Below, one piece after another: positions 58,382 through 64,000 of a stretch of 64,000 nt of DNA (position 1 is its first letter; each line of letters opens with the position of its first letter). The position numbers and the translations under genes are program-made. The stretch is from Phycisphaeraceae bacterium (GTDB taxonomy: Bacteria; Planctomycetota; Phycisphaerae; Phycisphaerales; UBA1924), in contig JACKHB010000004.1 of assembly GCA_020639195.1 (NCBI GenBank), forward strand, positions 372,001 to 436,000. Reading direction: 5' to 3'. The notes under the pieces are model-generated. The model did not search any database and had not been told where the DNA came from. It saw nothing but the letters and a program-made list of their open reading frames with translations.

Positions 58382-59104
58382 GTGCCCGTCGGAATCGTCC
58401 TGCTCCTGAGCGCTCTGGTCGTGCTCGCCCTCATCCTCCGCTACGACATGTTCGAGCGCGAGCGGGCCTGGGCCGTCGCCCTCGCCCTCCTGCTCGGCGC
58501 GGGCCTCATGGCCGTCGCCGGCTGGACCAGCGGACGCCAGATCGCGCTGATCGGCCACCCATCCGTGCTGAACATCGCCTCCGCCGCGGCGATCCACGAA
58601 GAGGCCGCCAAGATGCTCGTGGTCCTCGTGATGGTCGTCCTGCTCGGCCAGGGTGACGACCCGATGGACGGCCTGATCTATGGGTCTCTCGGCGGCCTGG
58701 GCGCCGCGATCGAAGAGTCCCTGACGATCTGGCACACCACCGGATTCTCCTCGATCGGCGCCGGCCAGGAGCCGGTCCGCCTCCTCGGCCACGCCGTCAT
58801 GGGCGGCCTGGGAGGATTCGGCATCGGCGCGCTCCTTCGGCGCCGGTGGGCCCTCGCCGGCGCCGGTGTGGGGCTCGCCGTGCTCCTCCACTTCGCGTGG
58901 GACATGCACGCCCTGGGCGCGCCCGACGCGGGGCGGCCGCAACTCGCCTCGGCCGCTCGCGCCATCGCCATCATGATCACGGGCCTGGGCCTCTACGCCG
59001 CGGCGGTGGTCGTCGCCGCACGATGGTCCCGCGATCGCTTCGCCCCGGGCTCCCCCATCCCGTTGCTGACCCGATGGCGGCGCAAGCCCCGCCCTCGAAC
59101 CTGA
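58382..59104 (+). CDS. PrsW-family intramembrane metalloprotease
   Basis: A 240-residue membrane protein, GTG start with TACACT 6 nt upstream and no ribosome-binding site. About seven hydrophobic segments are visible. The protease motifs are HEEAAKM (E-E-x-x-K), GLGAAIEES (the E-x-x-E-like motif), HAVMGGLGG and HFAWDM, the conserved His/Glu set of the PrsW/CAAX-protease superfamily. In Bacillus, PrsW cleaves an anti-sigma factor at site 1; the anti-sigma factor at 2617 is a conceivable but untested substrate. Confidence 0.85.
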   Translation: MPVGIVLLLSALVVLALILRYDMFERERAWAVALALLLGAGLMAVAGWTSGRQIALIGHPSVLNIASAAAIHEEAAKMLVVLVMVVLLGQGDDPMDGLIYGSLGGLGAAIEESLTIWHTTGFSSIGAGQEPVRLLGHAVMGGLGGFGIGALLRRRWALAGAGVGLAVLLHFAWDMHALGAPDAGRPQLASAARAIAIMITGLGLYAAAVVVAARWSRDRFAPGSPIPLLTRWRRKPRPRT

Positions 59105-59105
59105 C

Positions 59106-59996
59106 TCAAGACGTGCCCTCACCCAGCGGCACCACCCGCTCGAGCGCCCGCTGCACCGTGGGCGGGTCCGCCAGATCGATGGGCAGGTATACACCCCGCT
59201 CGTGGTCGCTGTTGAGCACGAGGGCGCACGGCTCCACCAGCTTTACGCCGTTTTCCACGTGGTCGTGCCCCAGAATGAACTGGTTGATCCCCCACCGCTC
59301 CACAAGGTCCTCGAGCTGCTCGTGGTCGTACCCCCGCCCCCACACCATGAGGTGCGCTGAGCCCCGCCGGGGCTGGTAGTCATCGTCGGTCAGCTCGCGG
59401 TCCAGCACCGAAGGGTCGAACCCCGCCATCATCGCCGGACCCGGCAGGCTGTGGGCGCACAGGATGTCGCCGCGAGGCGTGCGACACCGCAGCGCCAGGG
59501 GCATCGCCCGGATGAATGCCTCGATCGCCTCCTCCACCCGCTCCGCGTCGCCGCCGAACGCGTACTCCACGCCCGCGTCGAACGCCTCGACCACCTTCAC
59601 GCCGTTCTTGACGATCCCAGCGCCGACGATCTGGCTCAGTTCGTGGTTGGCCAGCAGCACGTGCACGTGCTCGGGGTGCATCGCCTTGAGTGCCGCAACC
59701 CGCGCCAGCACCCGGTAGCTGAAGTCCATCCCGTTGATGAGCCGGTCCGAGTGGATCAGCTCGTGCAGCGTGAGATGCGCCGGCGGATCCCGCGGCCGCT
59801 CGCCCATGCCCGCCGCGTCGACCACCTTGGCAAAGTGCACCGGGTTGTCGTGCAGGTCGCCCGTGGCGATCAGCATCCCCGGCGGCTCGATCACGTCGAT
59901 TGAGCCCCGCCGGCAGGCGGCCTCGCGGCAGGCCCGGGCCCCCTCTTCCAGAGCCCGGCAGACCTGGTCCAGGCTGCGGAGGTCGAGGTCGTGCAC
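59106..59996 (-). CDS. metallophosphoesterase (calcineurin-like)
   Basis: A 296-residue protein. The metallophosphoesterase signature is IATGDLHDNPVHF (G-D-x-H-D-N), VLLANHELSQIVG (A-N-H-E), ILCAHSLPGP and FILGHDHVENGVK (G-H-D-H). These provide the two-metal site. The start is GTG (MHDLDLRSLD), only 6 nt behind the kinase stop, so kinase and phosphatase are co-transcribed and may act on the same pathway. The substrate (phosphoprotein or small molecule) is not clear from sequence. It is convergent with the PrsW gene (1 nt between the stops). Confidence 0.88.
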   Translation of the reverse strand: MHDLDLRSLDQVCRALEEGARACREAACRRGSIDVIEPPGMLIATGDLHDNPVHFAKVVDAAGMGERPRDPPAHLTLHELIHSDRLINGMDFSYRVLARVAALKAMHPEHVHVLLANHELSQIVGAGIVKNGVKVVEAFDAGVEYAFGGDAERVEEAIEAFIRAMPLALRCRTPRGDILCAHSLPGPAMMAGFDPSVLDRELTDDDYQPRRGSAHLMVWGRGYDHEQLEDLVERWGINQFILGHDHVENGVKLVEPCALVLNSDHERGVYLPIDLADPPTVQRALERVVPLGEGTS

Positions 59997-60002
59997 GTCA
60001 GA

Positions 60003-60908
60003 TCAGAGTGAGATGGTGTCGTCGTCCGCGCTGGCCGTGGGGCTCGCGGCCTGGGCTCGAAGAATGCCGAGCACCAGGTTCAGCCGGTCGGCGACGTTGC
60101 CCATGTCCGGCGGTCGGCTGTTCGGATTCACCTCGACGCACTGCATGATCAGGTCGTTCAGGCGCGGGTGGATCCGTTTGTTGAGCGTGATCGCCGGCGT
60201 GGGCTTTTCCATCAGGTTGTCCTCGATGGAGCCCACCAGCTTGTCCCCGCCGGCCAGCGCCGTCGGGATGTGCTGGCGCGTCAGCACCCAGTACATCGTC
60301 GCTCCGAGGTTGTACACGTCGGTCTGCGGCGTGATCTCGCGCCGGTGCACCTGTTCTGGGGCGATGTAGTCGGGCGTCCCCTGGATGCGGGGCTTGACCG
60401 TCCCGATCTTGCACGACTGGCCGAGGTCGATCACCTTCACGGTCAGCTTGTCGTCCACGATGATGTTGTTGGGCTTCATGTCCGCGTGCACAAAGCCCCG
60501 CTGGTGCATGTGGTCCAGCGCCACGGCCACCTTTTCAAAGATCGTGACCGCGCTCTCGAACGTCTTGGGCGGGCTCCGCTCCAGGCTCACCCCGTCGACC
60601 AGCTCCATCACCAGGAACAGCTCCTTCGTGGAGAGGAAGCTGCCGCGCTTGATCATCCGCTCGATCTTGCGGAGCCCGGGGTGGTCGAGGTTCTGGCTGA
60701 CCTTGTACTCGGCCTCGGCCTGGTCCAGAAACCGCTGGTCCTTGGCCTCGCGCTTCTCGACCTGCTTGAGAGCCCAGATGTGCTTGGACTTGGCGTCCTG
60801 GGCCAAGTAGATGACCGACGCCGCGCCGCGACCGAGTTCGGCCAGGACCTTGTAGCCCTCGACGCTATCGCCCTTCTTCAGCTCCACGAACGCTCCACGC
60901 CGGACCAC
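60003..60908 (-). CDS. Hanks-type serine/threonine protein kinase
   Basis: A 301-residue protein kinase consisting almost only of the catalytic domain. Motifs: glycine-rich loop ELGRGAASVIYLA, Lys in ALKQVEK, catalytic loop FVHADMKPNNIIVDD (HAD in place of HRD), VIDLGQSCK (DLG in place of DFG), GTPDYIAPEQ and DVYNLGATMYWVLT. No membrane segment or sensor domain is present, so it should be cytoplasmic. GTG 60908 is the open start; GTG 60887 (starting MELKKGDSVEGY) with GGAG upstream is a good alternative. It is followed directly by the metallophosphatase gene. The 143 bp upstream to 61053 contain no gene. Confidence 0.93.
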   Translation of the reverse strand: MVRRGAFVELKKGDSVEGYKVLAELGRGAASVIYLAQDAKSKHIWALKQVEKREAKDQRFLDQAEAEYKVSQNLDHPGLRKIERMIKRGSFLSTKELFLVMELVDGVSLERSPPKTFESAVTIFEKVAVALDHMHQRGFVHADMKPNNIIVDDKLTVKVIDLGQSCKIGTVKPRIQGTPDYIAPEQVHRREITPQTDVYNLGATMYWVLTRQHIPTALAGGDKLVGSIEDNLMEKPTPAITLNKRIHPRLNDLIMQCVEVNPNSRPPDMGNVADRLNLVLGILRAQAASPTASADDDTISL

Positions 60909-61052
60909 GGCCGAGATCGCCCTCGCCGCGTTGAGTGTGTCCGAACCACCGCGAGCCGGCCCTTCCCGGCCGGAACCGAAGTATTCAGTCTCTCCGGCCC
61001 GCTGGCAACGACGCCGGAAGACCCCGCCGACTCCGACCGACGGTGGACTAGG

Positions 61053-61739
61053 TTATCGCAGTGAGGCGAGCTGTTCGCGGAACGCGGCCTCGGGGAAATA
61101 CCACCCCGGATCGGTCGTCTGCGCCACGTCCGATTGCAGCACGATCGACTCGGCCGGAATGTCCAGCTCGCGAGCGAGCGTCAGCACCAGTTGCACGAGG
61201 CGGCGCATCTGGGTCGAAGTGAACTCCCTCCGGTCTCCGTCGCCCACCAGGCAGATCGAGATCGCCTGCCGGTCCAGCCACTCGGCGTCCCTGCCGATCG
61301 CGTGCGCCCCGGGCAACTGGTCGACCCAGCGATATCCCGCCGCGATCTCCCCATCGCCCATCCCGCTCCCGTTGCCGATGACGAAGTGGTGGCCCAGCCC
61401 CAACAGCCCGCGGGCCCGATGGTCGCGATCCAGCGACTCGGGAGTCGCATACGGCGTGCCCGTGTGGTGGATGACGATCGCTTGCCAGCGGTCGCGATCG
61501 ACCTCTTTCCCGAGGCTGAAGATCCCCTCAAGCGACGACGGGGCGTTGGCCGTCGCGACCAGCGGCGTCAGGCCGCCGGCGCCACGAGTTCCGCGCCCGC
61601 CATCAACCACCATCAGCAGGCCCGCGCCGCCCGTCATTGCCGCGAGCAGCGCCGCCCACACCGCGCGCGTCCGCCTGGTCAGGGCCGAAGACCCTGTAGA
61701 CCGAGAGCGACGTGTGGGCTTGCGGCGAGTCCGTGCCAT
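61053..61739 (-). CDS. membrane-anchored N-acetylmuramoyl-L-alanine amidase-like protein
   Basis: A 228-residue protein from ATG 61739. A basic N-terminus (ARTRRKPTRRSRSTG) precedes a membrane segment at about 22-42 (VWAALLAAMTGGAGLLMVVD). The domain at about 75-225 has the amidase_2/PGRP pattern: QAIVIHHTGTPYATPESLDR, GLLGLGHHFVIGNGSGMGDG, LPGAHAIGRDAEWLDRQAIS, ICLVGDGDRREFTSTQMRRL and VAQTTDPGWYF. The likely zinc ligands are the first His of IHHT, His in GAHA and Asp in TTDPG (where many homologues have H or C-x-D-PG). It probably trims peptidoglycan peptides. The longer upstream frame is not supported. Confidence 0.85.
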   Translation of the reverse strand: MARTRRKPTRRSRSTGSSALTRRTRAVWAALLAAMTGGAGLLMVVDGGRGTRGAGGLTPLVATANAPSSLEGIFSLGKEVDRDRWQAIVIHHTGTPYATPESLDRDHRARGLLGLGHHFVIGNGSGMGDGEIAAGYRWVDQLPGAHAIGRDAEWLDRQAISICLVGDGDRREFTSTQMRRLVQLVLTLARELDIPAESIVLQSDVAQTTDPGWYFPEAAFREQLASLR

Positions 61740-61978
61740 GCAGCGCCAAATCCAGGGAGTGGGGTGGTGTTCACTCCATCGGCGCGCAGCGCGAAAACGC
61801 TGCAAAGACGCGAGCGCACCAGACTTGCGACGATGCGCGCGATCCGTCCGTGTCGCGCGCTTCGTGGTGAAGACTACCACCGGTTGGTATCGCACCGCCA
61901 CCCGACGCCACCTGTGGAGAAGGTGTCGGCGATTCAGTCGTTCGCACGAGTCGGAGCGCTGAGCGCACGATGCGCAGA

Positions 61979-62233
61979 CTACGAGCGCGGCTTGAGCCGC
62001 TCGCGGATGTTGGGCCGTCGGGTGCCGAAGCTGTCGTAGTAGTACGGCGGCGCATCGGTGTTGCGCCGTCGGTCGAAGGAGTCGAACGGCGAGCGCGAGG
62101 TCTCGCCGGCGAAGAGCGATCGCTGGCACCCGCCCGCAGCGCTGGCGATCGCGAAGAGTCCCATCGCCATCCACAGCGCGCCGGCCCGGATCCGGGGTCG
62201 AACGGGGCAAGTCACCTCGGTGCGGGTCGGCAT
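61979..62233 (-). CDS. small putative lipoprotein
   Basis: An 84-residue protein from ATG 62233; ATG 62170 (MAMGLFAIAS) is an alternative start. After a hydrophobic segment (ALWMAMGLFAIASAAGGC) a lipobox-like AAGGC is followed by a short polar region rich in Arg, Asp and Tyr (SPFDSFDRRRNTDAPPYYYD). The family is not recognised. It lies between trmL and the amidase gene on the same strand. The 239 bp between it and the amidase start (61740-61978) contain no gene I can support; a short inverted repeat TACCA-CCGGT-TGGTA lies at 61875-61889. Confidence 0.55.
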   Translation of the reverse strand: MPTRTEVTCPVRPRIRAGALWMAMGLFAIASAAGGCQRSLFAGETSRSPFDSFDRRRNTDAPPYYYDSFGTRRPNIRERLKPRS

Positions 62234-62246
62234 CTGCCGAAAGTGT

Positions 62247-62277
62247 ACCGCCCCCGTACGAAACGTCCGGGGGCGGT
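62247..62277 (-). terminator. GC-rich hairpin between trmL and the lipoprotein gene
   Basis: Perfect 10-bp arms ACCGCCCCCG (62247-62256) and CGGGGGCGGT (62268-62277) with an 11-nt loop. In the leftward direction of trmL it is followed by a short ACTTTC rather than a T tract, and the lipoprotein ATG begins 13 nt further. It could be a weak terminator of trmL or an attenuator or leader hairpin of the lipoprotein gene. Confidence 0.45.
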
Positions 62278-62339
62278 GCACTGGAGGAGAGAGAGCTCGT
62301 TTTCTCGCGGCTGTCCGCGAGTTGGGTCTTGACATCTTC

Positions 62340-62912
62340 TTATACGGATTGGTGTGGCGAGATGTTCGCGCCGCGGTCCGGATTTCCGGACCATTGTGGC
62401 TTGATCTGGCCATCGATGGCCAGACGCCCACAGTGGTCCAGAGCGACCTCTCCGACCGCCAGGAGCCTCTGAAGAGCGACGTAAACCGCAGCCGTCACGG
62501 CGGTTGCGACGTTGAGCGATCGCTCGCCCGGGACCATCGGCAGGCTCACCACCGACTCACGGTCGGCCTCCAGCACTGTCTCGGGCAGACCCCGAGTCTC
62601 GCACCCGAACACGAGATGGTCTCCGGCCCGAAAGTCAGCGTCGTAGACCGATCTGGACCCGCCGGTCGAGAATAGCCAGCGACGCGATCTGGAAGTTTGG
62701 GTGATGTAGGCAGACCAGGAAGAATGCTCTACCAAGGCCAACCGCGGCCAGTAGTCGAGCCCGGCGCGGCGGCAGGCCTTCTCGCTGAGCTCAAAGCCCA
62801 GCGGGTGGATCAGGTGCAGGGGGCAGCCCAAGGCGACGCAGGTCCGGCCGATGTTGCCCGTGTTGTTGGGAATCTCCGGCTCGTGCAGGACGATTTCGAA
62901 GAGTCCGGGCAC
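62340..62912 (-). CDS. trmL: tRNA (cytidine/uridine-2'-O-)-methyltransferase TrmL
   Basis: A 190-residue SPOUT-family enzyme, the usual size of TrmL. The N-terminus FEIVLHEPEIPNNTGNIGRT contains the conserved Asn-x-Gly-Asn-x-x-Arg-Thr motif. GDHLVFGCETRGLPETVLEA holds motif 2 (Gly-x-Glu-x-x-Gly-Leu), and VVSLPMVPGERSLNVATAVT is motif 3. It methylates the wobble base of certain tRNA-Leu species at the ribose. The start is GTG 62912, one base after the stop of the thioredoxin-fold protein gene, so the two are co-transcribed. The C-terminus is about 30 residues longer than in the minimal family (GEVALDHCGRLAIDGQIKPQ). Confidence 0.94.
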   Translation of the reverse strand: MPGLFEIVLHEPEIPNNTGNIGRTCVALGCPLHLIHPLGFELSEKACRRAGLDYWPRLALVEHSSWSAYITQTSRSRRWLFSTGGSRSVYDADFRAGDHLVFGCETRGLPETVLEADRESVVSLPMVPGERSLNVATAVTAAVYVALQRLLAVGEVALDHCGRLAIDGQIKPQWSGNPDRGANISPHQSV

Positions 62913-62913
62913 T

Positions 62914-64000
62914 TCAGCCGCCGGGTCTGCGCGGGAGCGAGCGGATGTACTCCTCCTCGGCCAGTCGCCGGTTTCGTACGCCGGGATCGACTCGCAGGAC
63001 CTGGTCCACGGCGGCCTTGAAGGCGGGATGGCCGGGAGGGCCGCTCCAGCGAACGGTGCCGTCGGAGCTGATGACCGCCGCGACGAACAGTTTCGACAGG
63101 TCGTTGGACGAGTACTGATCCTGGCGGACCGAGTTCATGAGTTCGCCGGAGGGGTCGAAGGTCTGCGGGTGGTGGAGATCCTTGGTGCGGATGTAGCGGC
63201 CGAAGATCGCCGCGAGCCGTTCGGGATCGTTGGTCTGGTCGTTGGTGTTGCTGCTGAAGTTGTTGACGACCGGGGTCATGACTCCGAGAACGACGAGATC
63301 GCGGGCGTGCTGACGCTGGAGCAGGTCCATCCGGGGGACGACCTGCTCGTGGGTGGCGACGACGTCGGGATGCCAGAAGTACACGACCATGGCGCGCCCC
63401 GCCGTGGGGGGCATGGGCGGGACGGTGATCATGGCCTCGGGAAGAGCGATCTTGACCGGCTCGGGCTCCTCCTGGAATCCGGATCTCTGGGGGTCCTCGA
63501 TCGGCTTGGGCCACTGCTCAAGGAACTCGACGCGGGCCCAATCCGCATCGGTGGGCTGATCGAAGGGCACCTCGGGCAGGTCGCGCAGGTCGATCTCCTG
63601 ATTGATCGATCCCGTGCGGCGGAACTCCTCCTCGCGCTGCCGGCGCTCGGCCTCGAGCCGGTCGTTGAGGGTCGAGGCGTCGTCTCGCGACTCGGCGAGC
63701 AGCGTCTTAACCGCCATCTCGACCGAGGAGTTGGCGATGTCGGCAAATCGAAGCTGGCCCGCGCGATCGATAATGTAGAAATCGGGGTCCTGGTCGACCT
63801 TGAGCGCATTGCGGAACTCGCCCGATGCGTCGTGCGCGTAGGCGAAGGAAGCCTTCTTGGCGCGGGCGGCGGCGGCGGCGCCATTGAAGCCCCGCTCGTG
63901 ATGGACGCCGATGACGACTAGCCCCTCGGAGGCGTGGGCCGCGTTGATCTCCTGAGCCAGCGCGAGCCCCTGCAGGGCGTTGGGGTACCAGCTTGCCCAG
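62914..64000 (-). CDS. tandem thioredoxin-fold protein without CxxC, N-terminus cut by window edge
   Basis: The frame is open to the window edge; 361 residues are visible. The first part resembles a TlpA/AhpC-like redoxin: WASWYPNALQGLALAQEINA, LVVIGVHHERGF, and DPDFYIIDRAGQLRFADIAN with the expected cis-Pro region. Where TlpA-like proteins have WCxxC this one reads WYPN. A second similar unit starts later (AMVVYFWHPDVVATHEQVVP, LVVLGVMTP, then LFVAAVISSDGTVRW) and again lacks cysteines (FWHPDVV). A charged helical linker joins them (STLNDRLEAERRQREEEFRR). A redox function is therefore unlikely for both units; a binding or chaperone-like role is possible. It is co-transcribed with trmL. Confidence 0.75.
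   Translation of the reverse strand, partial: WASWYPNALQGLALAQEINAAHASEGLVVIGVHHERGFNGAAAAARAKKASFAYAHDASGEFRNALKVDQDPDFYIIDRAGQLRFADIANSSVEMAVKTLLAESRDDASTLNDRLEAERRQREEEFRRTGSINQEIDLRDLPEVPFDQPTDADWARVEFLEQWPKPIEDPQRSGFQEEPEPVKIALPEAMITVPPMPPTAGRAMVVYFWHPDVVATHEQVVPRMDLLQRQHARDLVVLGVMTPVVNNFSSNTNDQTNDPERLAAIFGRYIRTKDLHHPQTFDPSGELMNSVRQDQYSSNDLSKLFVAAVISSDGTVRWSGPPGHPAFKAAVDQVLRVDPGVRNRRLAEEEYIRSLPRRPGG

Noticed and set aside
61875..61889. Short inverted repeat TACCA-CCGGT-TGGTA upstream of the amidase gene
   Set aside because: Five-base arms are expected by chance at this length, and it is more than 130 bp from the start codon.
61771..62055. Minus-strand open frame of 94 residues in the gap before the amidase gene
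   Set aside because: Composition is Ser/Arg/Thr-rich without a ribosome-binding site, and it overlaps the better supported lipoprotein frame.
62327..62345. TTGACA followed by TTATAC near the end of trmL
   Set aside because: The two boxes are too close together for a sigma-70 promoter and no rightward gene follows.

Overview
The window is GC-rich and almost fully coding. It looks like a chromosome segment of a planctomycete of the class Phycisphaerae. The evidence is a family of secreted proteins ending in a Cys-bracketed double-EF-hand (dockerin-like) domain that finishes in Gly-Cys, zinc-ribbon membrane proteins with CPRCGYDL-type motifs, a sulfatase and sulfotransferases, a sigma-54 gene and an ECF sigma/anti-sigma pair. 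I see no tRNA, rRNA, CRISPR array, insertion sequence or prophage. Taxonomy and functions are inferred from protein motifs read by eye, without database searches.

Layout. (1) 1-4145, minus strand: ECF sigma factor, membrane anti-sigma factor, a secreted TPR-like protein and a GAF-domain sensor cut by the window edge. (2) 4379-21043, plus strand: an island of eight secreted proteins with C-terminal dockerin-like modules (short unknown, beta-helix, YNCE-like propeller, a 1222-residue multidomain protein, FG-GAP-like protein, two subtilisins, and a protein with a divergent dockerin). The second subtilisin is frameshifted over about 330 bp, and one extra dockerin module lies out of frame behind the first gene. 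(3) 21175-28530, plus strand: recR, rpoN, two secreted amidohydrolases, an L7/L12-like mini-protein and a BaiN-type flavoprotein. (4) 28563-37352, mixed: small membrane protein, sulfatase, sucD, a family 2 glycosyltransferase, a P-loop-like two-domain protein and a lone nuoD. (5) 37442-51363: a glycan assembly and export locus with two double-headed glycosyltransferases, a double methyltransferase fused to a long coiled coil, Wzt- and Wzm-like ABC transporter subunits, two sulfotransferases and an M17 aminopeptidase. (6) 51430-57239: CBS, HIT, HDOD, SurE, PilZ and a neuC-neuB pair. (7) 57307-64000: membrane proteins, a PrsW-like protease, a Ser/Thr kinase followed by a metallophosphatase, an amidase, a lipoprotein, trmL and a thioredoxin-fold protein cut by the window edge.

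The most interesting set is region 5. Five minus-strand genes (sulfotransferase, Wzm, Wzt with a C-terminal beta domain, methyltransferase/coiled coil, GT2-GT4) are 25 nt apart or overlapping. The arrangement recalls ABC-transporter-dependent O-antigen systems in which a methyltransferase-type chain terminator with a coiled-coil 'ruler' (WbdD) caps the polymer and Wzt's C-terminal domain recognises the cap. Here the terminator candidate has two methyltransferase domains, no visible kinase, and about 365 residues of coiled coil with recurring tryptophan pairs. The downstream convergent gene encodes the same two glycosyltransferase types in reverse order.
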